A DNA stretch of 8,015 nt from Bacteroidales bacterium (GCA_016296345.1 JAEDJL010000058.1:1-8015), one strand, 5' to 3'. Numbered from the stretch's first letter, positions 1-6,686 are shown. Notes: generated from the letters alone by a model not told the origin. Numbers and translations are program-made.

Positions 1-48
1 AAAATCGCCTTTGTAAGTGCTTGATTTTCAAATCGCTCATTTTTACAC

Positions 49-132
49 AAAAAAACGGCGTTTTTTTCCAAAAAATCTTCGTTTTTTTTGAAAAAATTGG
101 CGTTTTTTTGGTGAGAAAACGGCGTTTTTTTT
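49..132. repeat. Four tandem A-tract / CG / T-tract units with about 21-bp period
   Basis: Four units each consist of an A-run, a short GC-containing core and a T-run. The core CG dinucleotides fall at 59-60, 80-81, 101-102 and 123-124, so the spacing is 21, 21 and 22 bp, or two helical turns. A-runs lie at 49-55, 70-75, 91-96 and 116-119; T-runs lie at 61-67, 82-89, 103-109 and 125-132. Less regular A/T runs continue to about 237. Regularly phased A/T tracts are known to bend DNA, so intrinsic curvature is the simplest inference. Each unit can also fold into a weak A-U hairpin. There is no gene here: all frames are broken by stops. The block lies downstream of punA with respect to transcription. 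Confidence 0.7.
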
Positions 133-221
133 CGAGCATATCAAAAAGTCGATTTTTTAGAGCGAAAAATGAGTGAAAAAATAATGGCAAAAACAGCGAA
201 AAAATACGAAGAAAAACGCCG
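120..221. repeat. Long-range imperfect inverted repeat
   Basis: The arm at 120-134 (CGGCG, eight T, CG) is complementary to 207-221 (CGAAG, five A, CGCCG) at 14 of 15 positions. The odd position would be a U·G pair in a plus-strand RNA. The spacer is 72 nt and A-rich, and contains a further A5/T5 hairpin at 143-157. The arm core CGGCG followed by T5 also occurs at 56-65, so 207-221 could pair with more than one unit of the phased block. No function is assigned. Confidence 0.5.
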
Positions 222-252
222 ACATTTTTGCGATTTTGTAATGGCAAACCAA

Positions 253-306
253 CATAGGACGTCATAGGCTTCCTAAAAAATGCTATGACGTCCTATAATC
301 TCCTAT
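253..306. repeat. 10-nt-phased block with a perfect 14-bp inverted repeat
   Basis: The arms ATAGGACGTCATAG (254-267) and CTATGACGTCCTAT (283-296) are perfect reverse complements around a 15-nt loop, and each arm contains the palindrome GACGTC. On top of this, short words recur exactly every 10 nt: CATAGG at 253 and 263, then CTA at 273, 283, 293 and 303 (CTAT in the last three). The block begins about 40 nt past the punA stop codon. A minus-strand transcript would form a stable hairpin here, but no U-run follows it, so it is not a standard intrinsic terminator. It could act as a 3'-end-stabilising hairpin, part of a dispersed repeat family, or a protein-binding site. The sequence alone does not decide. 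Confidence 0.75.
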
Positions 307-344
307 TTCTAATGAAGTTTTCTATTTTCCAAATCGGTCTGTAA

Positions 345-1157
345 TCAGAGGGTTTGAGCTATCAGGCGTGTAACAATGTTGCTCATTTTGTTGCCTGCTT
401 TTGCTACTCCTTCAAGTACTTCTTCGTGTGTACAGTCTGTGGTGTTGTCTTCTCTGAATACGTTGCTTATGACGCTCATGCCAAATACTTTCATTCCGCT
501 GTGAGATGCTGCAATGACTTCGGGAACTGTACTCATGCCGACAGCGTCTGCTCCTATGGTGCGGAAGTATTTGTACTCGGCAGGTGTTTCAAAGCTCGGT
601 CCTGTTGTTCCGACGTACACTCCTTCTCTGATTGTTATCCCTATTTCTTGTGCAATCGCTTTGGCTTTGTCTCTCAATGTTTTGTCATATATGGTGGTCA
701 TTGAGGGAAATCTCACTCCGAGTCTTTCGTCGTTTGGTCCTATCAGCGGATTGGGAAGAAGGTTGATGTGGTCTTTGATAATCATTATGTCGCCAACTTC
801 AAAATTCGGATTGACTGCTCCCGAGGCATTGGTTACTATGAGGAGCTTGACGCCCAAGGCTTTCATCACTCTTACGGGAAAGGTTACTTGTTGCATTGAA
901 TAGCCTTCGTAGTAGTGAAACCTGCCTTGCATACAGACGATTTGTTTGTCTGCCATTGTGCCGAAGAGCAATTCGCCTTTGTGTCCTTTGACGGTGGAAA
1001 GCGGAAAGTTGGGTATGGATTTGTATTCTATGCTTCGGGAGATGTTCATTCCTTCGGCAAAGTTGCCCAAACCGCTTCCGAGTATTACTCCTGTTTGTGG
1101 TGCTGCATCGATTTGGGATTTGATGTATTCTGCTGTTTGGTTGATTTTATCGTACAT
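345..1157 (-). CDS. punA: Purine nucleoside phosphorylase (trimeric PNP-I family)
   Basis: This enzyme splits purine nucleosides with phosphate to the free base and ribose-1-phosphate in cytosolic purine salvage. The 270-residue length is normal for the family. Visible signatures are the phosphate-binding GSGLG (27-31, S28) and GHKG (58-61), GRFHYYEGY (78-86, R79 and H81), NASGAVN (110-116), GPSFETPAEY (186-195, F189 and E190 at the purine site), AVGMSTVPEV (205-214, M208) and VISN (229-232, N232 matching the base-binding Asn of mammalian PNP). The low-molecular-mass, guanosine/inosine-preferring subclass is inferred from the E/N pair. The ATG at 1157 puts 26 residues before GSGLG, as in homologues. 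No ribosome-binding site is visible, which is usual in Bacteroidota. The first 73 nt overlap the 3' end of lpxK, so the gene is probably cotranscribed and may be translationally coupled. Confidence 0.96.
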   Translation of the reverse strand: MYDKINQTAEYIKSQIDAAPQTGVILGSGLGNFAEGMNISRSIEYKSIPNFPLSTVKGHKGELLFGTMADKQIVCMQGRFHYYEGYSMQQVTFPVRVMKALGVKLLIVTNASGAVNPNFEVGDIMIIKDHINLLPNPLIGPNDERLGVRFPSMTTIYDKTLRDKAKAIAQEIGITIREGVYVGTTGPSFETPAEYKYFRTIGADAVGMSTVPEVIAASHSGMKVFGMSVISNVFREDNTTDCTHEEVLEGVAKAGNKMSNIVTRLIAQTL

Positions 1158-2137
1158 AGGTCTTGCTTTATTTGGTTTGTTATTGTCTGATTGTTTTGAG
1201 GATATTGGTTTGTTGTTGTCTCTATGGGGAGAACGTACAGCGGAAGCGGAAAGTGTAAAAGACGGCTTGCGTCTTTTTCGGTGGTAAGGAGTATGGTGTT
1301 TTCGGTTTTTGTGTTTTCGTATATGGTTGTTATTCGCTTTATGTCTTTGTTTGAAAAGGCGTGATGGTCGCCAAAAGTGATGGTTTTCAACAGTCGGGTT
1401 TGGGATTTAAGGTATTTGACAAGGGGTTTGGGGTTTGCTATTCCGCTTATCAGGATTACGTCATGCGTTTTGAGGTCGCAAGTTGTGTTTTTGTCTTCTG
1501 CAAGCTGTGGTTCTTTGTAGCGGATTTGCGAAAAGAAGACTTTTTGATTTGGAAGGGGGTTCAAATGCTCTGCAAAGTCTTTTCTCTGTTGTTCTGTAAG
1601 GTTCGGACACTTGGTTATCACTATATAGTCGGCTCTTTTGCTGCCTTGCGGATATTCTCTCAAAAGTCCGAACGGCATTACTCTGTCTGAGAAAAAGGGT
1701 CGGGTGTATTCGCTCAGCAGTATGTTGATGTCTCTTGCTACATAGCGGTGTTGATAGGCATCGTCGAGCAGAACGAGGTTGATTGCGGGATAGTGTTGTT
1801 CTATATGGTCGATTGCGGTGTTGCGGTCTTTGCAAACTACAAACAGAACGTCGGGAAACTTCTTCGACATCTGCAAAGGCTCGTCTCCAAACTCCTCTGC
1901 ACTGCCGCAGGGGCTTACTATTTTCAGTCCTTTGCTCTTTCTGCCGTAGCCTCTTGACACAACTGCAATGTTATATTCGGAAGCAAGGCTTCCGAGAAGG
2001 TGTTCGACAAAGGGGGTTTTGCCTGTTCCTCCCACTTTGAGGTTGCCTATGCTTACGGTAAGCAGAGAATGAGTTTTGGTTTTCAAAACTCCGCAGTCGA
2101 AGAGCTTGTTTCTCAGATATGTAATCAAACCATACAT
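1085..2137 (-). CDS. lpxK: Tetraacyldisaccharide 4'-kinase (lipid A biosynthesis)
   Basis: LpxK phosphorylates the 4' position of the lipid A disaccharide at the inner face of the inner membrane. Numbered from the ATG at 2137 (350 aa), I see the P-loop GGTGKTP at 36-42, RGYGRKSKG from 62, GDEPLQM from 84, the LDDAYQHR block at 124-131 with the catalytic-type Asp pair D125-D126, RVMPFGLLRE from 152, GDHHAF at 256-261 and TEKDASRL at 286-293. All are LpxK hallmarks. The start is uncertain. A TTG at 2152 overlaps the upstream stop as TTGA and adds five residues; homologues usually carry several more residues before the YGL segment, which favours TTG, while codon choice favours ATG. An in-frame TAA directly before the TTG rules out anything longer. 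The last 23 or so residues are a polar Q/N/K/S/T/H-rich tail lying wholly inside punA in another frame. Confidence 0.93.
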   Translation of the reverse strand: MYGLITYLRNKLFDCGVLKTKTHSLLTVSIGNLKVGGTGKTPFVEHLLGSLASEYNIAVVSRGYGRKSKGLKIVSPCGSAEEFGDEPLQMSKKFPDVLFVVCKDRNTAIDHIEQHYPAINLVLLDDAYQHRYVARDINILLSEYTRPFFSDRVMPFGLLREYPQGSKRADYIVITKCPNLTEQQRKDFAEHLNPLPNQKVFFSQIRYKEPQLAEDKNTTCDLKTHDVILISGIANPKPLVKYLKSQTRLLKTITFGDHHAFSNKDIKRITTIYENTKTENTILLTTEKDASRLLHFPLPLYVLPIETTTNQYPQNNQTITNQIKQDLCTIKSTKQQNTSNPKSMQHHKQE

Positions 2138-2148
2138 GAGCCGAAATG

Positions 2149-2571
2149 TCAATTACAGTTGTTTACCCACAGATATAATCCGTCAAAGTAGGTACAATAG
2201 GTATATAAAAGGCGTTTTGCCTGACTGCCTTCAAGAGGCGAACCGTCATAATAGATATATTGCGAACCGCACTTGGGACAATAGAGCAGCACATTGTTGG
2301 TTTCATCGACTTCGAGGCGGCCATGGCAGTTTTTTGCCACACAAGTACGCTCGAAAGCGATAAATTCGTCCCAACTTTTGCGAAAAACCACAACTCCTCT
2401 CGCTCCTCCCTCAAAGTATTCCCAGCCTCTGTGTCCGTAATTGAGATTGTAGTATTCAGAACTTTCGGGGTCGATGTAGAAATTCACATAAGCATAGTCG
2501 GGATACTCGTCAGAGCAAGACGAAAACAAGGTTGCACAGAGCAAAAGCAAAAGATAACCAAGCCTTTTCAT
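2149..2571 (-). CDS. Small lipoprotein with a Rieske-like four-Cys domain
   Basis: The protein has 140 residues from the ATG at 2571; a TTG one codon upstream is less likely. Residues 1-19 form a lipoprotein signal peptide: KR, a leucine-rich core, then the lipobox LFSSC with C19 as the lipidated Cys. It is therefore an envelope protein. The middle and C-terminal part resembles the Rieske fold. A first box has C77, C82 and H83; the second box, CPKCGSQYIYYDGSPLEG (98-115), follows the pattern CPxHGxxF...G...GP of Rieske proteins, but with Cys (C101) where the cluster-binding His should be. From memory of the family, Bacteroidota carry small Rieske-like lipoproteins with a CPxCGS box, and this looks like one. 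Whether it binds a [2Fe-2S] cluster, zinc or nothing is unknown. It lies 14 nt after the cyclotransferase gene and abuts or overlaps lpxK. Confidence 0.8.
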   Translation of the reverse strand: MKRLGYLLLLLCATLFSSCSDEYPDYAYVNFYIDPESSEYYNLNYGHRGWEYFEGGARGVVVFRKSWDEFIAFERTCVAKNCHGRLEVDETNNVLLYCPKCGSQYIYYDGSPLEGSQAKRLLYTYCTYFDGLYLWVNNCN

Positions 2572-2585
2572 CAATCAAAGAACGC

Positions 2586-3587
2586 TTACTGACCGCTGTA
2601 TATTGCAGTAAGGCATACATCGCCGACTATTTTGAGCGTTTTGCTGTCTATCTGCTCCATATTGTCGCCCAAGGTGTGCCAATAGGGGAAGAAACTGCCT
2701 GATACGTCGTTTTGAACAATGTCTATCATCGGTATTTTGGCAATTTGATTGACCCATACGTGATCGTCCATTATGGGATAGGTCTTTTCGCTGACAAAAA
2801 TGTCGGAATAGCCTTTTGCAGAGGCTATATCCCAAATTTTATTCATTGTTGAAGAGGCATAATACATCGATTGGGCTTCCTTGGTAAAGCGTGCATTTTT
2901 GTATCCTACCATATCTAACAGTATTCCATAGTCTGCACGGTAGAAAGGAATGTGAGGATTTTTTGCCCAATGTTGAGAACCAAGACACCAATCGCTTTGA
3001 TCTTCTATCTCTACATCAGACCATTGTGGAGAACCTTGGTCTTCTATGTCAAAGAACACTATATCCAAGCCTTGTGAGTTGGGTTTGGTTTTGAATATTC
3101 TTGCTATTTCCATGAGAACTCCCACTCCGCTTGCTCCATCGTTTGCTCCGAGTATGGGAGTGTGGTGATTGGCTTGGTCGGGGTCGTGATCTGCCCAAAG
3201 ACGGCTGTCCCAATGTGCAGCCATCAGCACTCTTGTTTCACTATCGGGGTTAAATGAGGCGATAATATTGCGACCCTCTACCGTATTTCCGTTCCACAGA
3301 GTGGCAGAAAAGCTTTGTACGATGACAGTGTCGGCATATTGTTTCATAAAATCAATTATGTAGTTGCCGCAATCTCTTGCTGCCTTGCTGTTTGGAACTC
3401 TCGGTCCGAAATCACATTGAGTTTTGACATACAAATAGGCACTGTCGGCACTGAATTGAGGAATGTCTATCTTGGAATAGTCTTCCGTTGCCTCAAAAGG
3501 AGAGCTTTGCTTTTTGCCACACGAAAAGCAAAGCTGCAAAACGACAACACAGAGCAACAATATGCCTGCTGTTTTTGAGTTTTTCAT
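2586..3587 (-). CDS. Glutaminyl-peptide cyclotransferase, lipoprotein, M28 fold
   Basis: Glutaminyl cyclase converts an N-terminal Gln of exported proteins to pyroglutamate. The 333-aa protein has a lipoprotein signal peptide ending in LQLCFSC (C23), which places it in the periplasm attached to a membrane. The fold is that of M28 aminopeptidases, but the motifs match animal-type (type II) cyclases: AHWDSRLWAD (124-133, H125 and D127), GANDGASGVG (147-156, D150 as zinc ligand), FFDIEDQG (178-185, E182 as catalytic acid and D183 as zinc ligand), LLDMVG (223-228, D225), MDDH (273-276) and the YWHT histidine H304 as third zinc ligand. In Porphyromonas, Tannerella and Prevotella, homologous enzymes modify many signal-peptidase-I products. 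A plain M28 aminopeptidase is the alternative, but the single-zinc ligand set and the WHT ending argue against it. The ATG at 3587 lies 31 nt after cysS. Confidence 0.88.
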   Translation of the reverse strand: MKNSKTAGILLLCVVVLQLCFSCGKKQSSPFEATEDYSKIDIPQFSADSAYLYVKTQCDFGPRVPNSKAARDCGNYIIDFMKQYADTVIVQSFSATLWNGNTVEGRNIIASFNPDSETRVLMAAHWDSRLWADHDPDQANHHTPILGANDGASGVGVLMEIARIFKTKPNSQGLDIVFFDIEDQGSPQWSDVEIEDQSDWCLGSQHWAKNPHIPFYRADYGILLDMVGYKNARFTKEAQSMYYASSTMNKIWDIASAKGYSDIFVSEKTYPIMDDHVWVNQIAKIPMIDIVQNDVSGSFFPYWHTLGDNMEQIDSKTLKIVGDVCLTAIYSGQ

Positions 3588-3618
3588 CGTTCTATATTAT
3601 TTAATATGTCAATCGATT

Positions 3619-5094
3619 TTACTCCAAGCTCCAAGTTGCTCCTTCTTTTCCGTCTTTGATTGTGATGCCTGCCTTTGCGAGAGCGTCTCTTATCAAGTCG
3701 CTTTTTGCCCAATCTTTGTTTGCTCTTGCTTCGCTGCGAAGTGAGAGGATTACATCCATCAAAGAGTTTATCACCTGTGAGGAATTGTCGGTCTGTTCGC
3801 CTTTCATTCCGAGTATATCGCCAAAAACGGTATCAAAGTCGGCTTTCAAGCGTTCTTTGTCGGCTTGTGTTATGGTTTCTTTCTTGTCTGAAACGAGGTT
3901 TATCAAACGTGAGGCTTCAAACATCTCGGCTATGGCAACCGGAGTGTTGAAATCGTCGCACATTGCTTCGATACACTTTGAAAAGACCTCATCAAAATTG
4001 ACGCTTGAGGCGTTTGAAACAGGAAGAGTGTCGATTTTTTTCTGTGCCTCGAAGAGTTTCTTCATTCCTTTTTCGGCTGCCGTGAGTGCTTCGTTTGAAA
4101 AATCGAGTGTAGAGCGGTAATGTGCTTGCAAAATGAAGAAACGAATGGTCATAGGACTGTATGCTTTATCCAACTTTTCATGTTCTCCCGAGAAAAACTC
4201 GTTGAGGGTTATGAAGTTGCCGAGGCTCTTTCCCATTTTTTGACCTCCGATTGTTATCATGTTGTTGTGCAACCAGTATTTGGCAGGTTCGCAACCGAAA
4301 GCACAGACACTCTGAGCTATTTCGCTCTCATGGTGTGGAAAAAGCAGGTCTAATCCTCCTCCATGTATGTCAAATTGTTTTCCAAGGTACTTTCTGCTCA
4401 TTGCAGTACACTCTAAATGCCAGCCGGGAAAGCCTTCGCTCCATGGCGATTGCCAACGCATGATGTGTTCGGGCGAAGCCTTCTTCCAAAGTGCAAAATC
4501 GGCAGGATTTCTTTTCTCGCTTTGTCCGTCCAACTCCCTTGTATTTGAAATCATTTCGTCAATCACTCTGTGCGAAAGTATGCCATACTTGTGGGTTTCG
4601 TTGTTATATTTGTTCACATCGAAATATACGCTTCCCTCACTGAGGTATGCGTAACCTTTGTCGAGCAATGTTTGAACGATTTCTATCTGTTCGATTATGT
4701 GTCCCGTAGCATGGGGTTGTATATTCGGGCGAAGAACATTCATACTGTCCATTGCGTCCAAGTATCTCTTCGTATAGTATTGTGCAACTTCCATCGGCTC
4801 TAATTGTTCGAGCCTTGCTTTCTTTGCAATCTTGTCTTCGCCCTCGTCGCTGTCGTGTTCGAGGTGTCCGACGTCGGTAATGTTTCTCACATATCTCACT
4901 TTGTAGCCCAAAAACTTCAAAAATCTGTAAATGGTATCAAAAGTCAGTGCCGACCTTGCGTGTCCCAAGTGAGCATCTCCGTAAACAGTAGGTCCGCAAA
5001 CGTACATTCCCACAAAAGGAGCGTTGATTGGTTCAAATTGTTCTTTCTTTCTCGTCAGGGTATTATAGACTACCAACTTTGAATTGCTGTTCAT
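3619..5094 (-). CDS. cysS: Cysteinyl-tRNA synthetase
   Basis: This class I aminoacyl-tRNA synthetase charges tRNA-Cys. The 491-aa length is normal. The HIGH signature is HLGH (42-45) and the KMSKS loop is KMGKS (286-290), a substitution that I recall as common in this phylum's CysRS. The zinc site that recognises the cysteine thiol is complete: C33 in YVCGPTVY, C229 in WHLECTAMS, and H254 and E258 in FPHHESE. The C-terminal helical anticodon-binding part ends with a KSDLIRDAL helix and a Trp-containing tail, as usual. The ATG at 5094 gives the canonical N-terminus, with about 30 residues before the first zinc Cys. The upstream gap is 21 nt and very AT-rich, with no visible promoter box, so it is probably cotranscribed with the permease gene. 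Confidence 0.97.
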   Translation of the reverse strand: MNSNSKLVVYNTLTRKKEQFEPINAPFVGMYVCGPTVYGDAHLGHARSALTFDTIYRFLKFLGYKVRYVRNITDVGHLEHDSDEGEDKIAKKARLEQLEPMEVAQYYTKRYLDAMDSMNVLRPNIQPHATGHIIEQIEIVQTLLDKGYAYLSEGSVYFDVNKYNNETHKYGILSHRVIDEMISNTRELDGQSEKRNPADFALWKKASPEHIMRWQSPWSEGFPGWHLECTAMSRKYLGKQFDIHGGGLDLLFPHHESEIAQSVCAFGCEPAKYWLHNNMITIGGQKMGKSLGNFITLNEFFSGEHEKLDKAYSPMTIRFFILQAHYRSTLDFSNEALTAAEKGMKKLFEAQKKIDTLPVSNASSVNFDEVFSKCIEAMCDDFNTPVAIAEMFEASRLINLVSDKKETITQADKERLKADFDTVFGDILGMKGEQTDNSSQVINSLMDVILSLRSEARANKDWAKSDLIRDALAKAGITIKDGKEGATWSLE

Positions 5095-5115
5095 ATTATA
5101 TATATTGTTATTTTG

Positions 5116-6330
5116 TTATTCGCATTTAATCCTTTTGACCATTATTCCTACGCATACAACCGATATTATTCCCACAAGCAGAAGCACACTTGCAATATCG
5201 ACAGCTTGAAGGCTCACGGGAAAAGCGTCAATCACCAATCCCCGAGTTCCCGTCTTGACAAAGCCGAAACATTGCTGCAACAAACAGAACAAACTTCCCA
5301 CAAGCAGTCCCGAAATGCAACCAATAGAACTCAAAATCAGCCCGAGAGCAAAAAATATGCTCCTTATCCTCCTTTTTGAAGCCCCCATCGAAGTCAAAAT
5401 CTTTATGTCGTTTTGCTTTATCATTGCAAAAAGCGACACAGACCCCATTACGTTGAAACTTGCAATGAAAACAATGAAGCTCAATATAAGATATACCGCA
5501 AGTTTTTCTGACTTCACTATTTTGAAATAGGCAGGTTCTTGTTCCAAACGGTTTTTTGCCACCATTGTTTGAGGCAAAAGGTTTTGCAATCGCTCTTTTA
5601 CCTTGTCGGTTTTCTCGCCTTGCTTTACCAAAACATAAATTCCGCTCACCGTCTTTTCGTCATATTCCAACAACTCTTGCACTATCGAAAGGGGAACGAA
5701 GACTGTGTTTGCGTCCATGTCGCCTGCGGTCATGAAACTACCTCCATAGTTTGCCGAAACGGTGTTTATGTTCTCTTCGGGTACGATTGAGGTGGTTGCA
5801 TCTTTCTTTAAGCTGCAAAACTTCAACAACAAATTCATGTTTTCTGCACCTCTGTCCAATCCCATGTCAAGTGAGAGTGCGTAACCGAGGATTGCATTCG
5901 GATTTTCGGCATTTCCGAGGTCAAACTCGCCAACTCTCATAAGTGTATCGAAACGATTGAAACGTGCAAAGGCGTTTTGCGTTCCCATAAGCTCGACAAC
6001 CTTTTGCGTATCGAAAAAAGTCATCATCACAGTCTCTTTCAGGACTTTCACACAAGCCTCCACGCCTTCTGTATTCTCAATTTTGCCAAGGTCTGTCTCA
6101 GAAAGAGAGAACGTCTTGCCTGTTTTGCTCTCGACAAGTACGTCCGGATTGGAATAAGAGAGCATTTTCTCTCCCACCGAGCTGAAACCATTGAACACAC
6201 TCAGCACAACAATCAAAGCCATCGAGCAAACTCCAATCCCCACAAGCGATATTAAGGAAATGATATGCACAATTCCCTTGTTCTTTTTCGAGAAAAAATA
6301 TCGCAATGCAACGAAAAGAGTAAACCTCAT
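5116..6330 (-). CDS. ABC transporter permease, LolC/LolE (FtsX) family
   Basis: This 404-aa inner-membrane permease has the four-helix LolC/LolE/MacB layout. There is a short cytoplasmic N-terminus with the ALRYFFSKKNKG motif, TM1 at about 24-46, a periplasmic domain at about 50-270, then TM2 at about 276-304, TM3 at about 322-354 and TM4 at about 376-398. The segment FNVMGSVSLFAMIKQNDIKI (292-311), followed by LTSMGAS, is the conserved end of TM2 plus the coupling helix that contacts the ATPase; it closely resembles the FN..SSL.M.V..K..DIAILR.MGA pattern of Lol permeases. The likely role is extraction of outer-membrane lipoproteins from the inner membrane, but no ATPase gene (lolD) is adjacent, so the substrate is inferred. 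The ATG at 6330 lies 5 nt after the rbfA stop. Two lipoprotein genes in the same run are possible clients. Confidence 0.88.
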   Translation of the reverse strand: MRFTLFVALRYFFSKKNKGIVHIISLISLVGIGVCSMALIVVLSVFNGFSSVGEKMLSYSNPDVLVESKTGKTFSLSETDLGKIENTEGVEACVKVLKETVMMTFFDTQKVVELMGTQNAFARFNRFDTLMRVGEFDLGNAENPNAILGYALSLDMGLDRGAENMNLLLKFCSLKKDATTSIVPEENINTVSANYGGSFMTAGDMDANTVFVPLSIVQELLEYDEKTVSGIYVLVKQGEKTDKVKERLQNLLPQTMVAKNRLEQEPAYFKIVKSEKLAVYLILSFIVFIASFNVMGSVSLFAMIKQNDIKILTSMGASKRRIRSIFFALGLILSSIGCISGLLVGSLFCLLQQCFGFVKTGTRGLVIDAFPVSLQAVDIASVLLLVGIISVVCVGIMVKRIKCE

Positions 6331-6335
6331 GGGAT

Positions 6336-6680
6336 TTATTGTTTAAGCAAACGCTCTATGTTTTCGCTATAATCCAAGCTGTCGTCAATAAAGAAGCTCA
6401 AAGCAGGGATTACTCTCAGCTGATGACGCTCCAAAGCAGCCAATTTCATTCTCAAAAGGGTCTTATTCTGCTCTATAAGGTCAAAAATCTGTTCTGTTTT
6501 GACGCCTCCCAAGGCAAATATGCTCACATAAACCTTTGCAATCGACAAATCTGCCGACACTCTGACCTTTGTGGGAGTAATCATCGCCCCCATAAACAAC
6601 TTCTTTGCCTCTGTTTGAAAGATAACTCCCATATCCTTCTGTATCAGACGGGCAACTTTCTGCAATCTGTTACTATCCAT
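6336..6680 (-). CDS. rbfA: 30S ribosome-binding factor A
   Basis: RbfA is a small KH-fold protein that helps mature the 30S subunit and the 16S rRNA 5' end. The 114-aa product begins MDSNRLQKVARLIQKDMG, the typical RbfA helix 1. It continues with VRVSADLSIAKVYVSI (39-54), the central strands, and RVIPALSFFIDDS (89-101), the signature final strand, then a short C-terminal helix. The frame stays open upstream to 6833, but that part overlaps the end of the transglycosylase gene and has no RbfA similarity, so I take the ATG at 6680. A promoter box ends only 6 nt before this ATG. The gene heads the seven-gene run. Confidence 0.93.
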   Translation of the reverse strand: MDSNRLQKVARLIQKDMGVIFQTEAKKLFMGAMITPTKVRVSADLSIAKVYVSIFALGGVKTEQIFDLIEQNKTLLRMKLAALERHQLRVIPALSFFIDDSLDYSENIERLLKQ

Positions 6681-6686
6681 ATTTTG

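Noticed and set aside
1..40. Open minus-strand frame of 13 codons starting with an ATG at 40 and running off the left edge (begins MSDLKIKH)
   Set aside because: It may be the start of the next gene, but 13 codons with no recognisable family and no promoter box or clear upstream signal are too little to call.
1..344. CRISPR array or tRNA/rRNA in the structured left region
   Set aside because: The repeats are about 21 bp without unique spacers of constant length, and no cloverleaf or rRNA-like sequence is visible.
3588..3618. AT palindrome (ATATTA / TAATAT) between cysS and the cyclotransferase gene as a terminator
   Set aside because: The stem is only A-T pairs with a 2-nt loop and has no GC core; more likely just AT-rich spacer in front of a start codon.
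3656..4120. Plus-strand open frame of 154 codons opposite cysS
   Set aside because: It lies entirely within cysS, which is unmistakable. The frame is a serine- and alanine-rich shadow without motifs.
4225..4239. KMGKS instead of KMSKS in CysRS as a functional anomaly
   Set aside because: Gly at this position is familiar from CysRS of this phylum, and the rest of the catalytic and zinc sites are intact.
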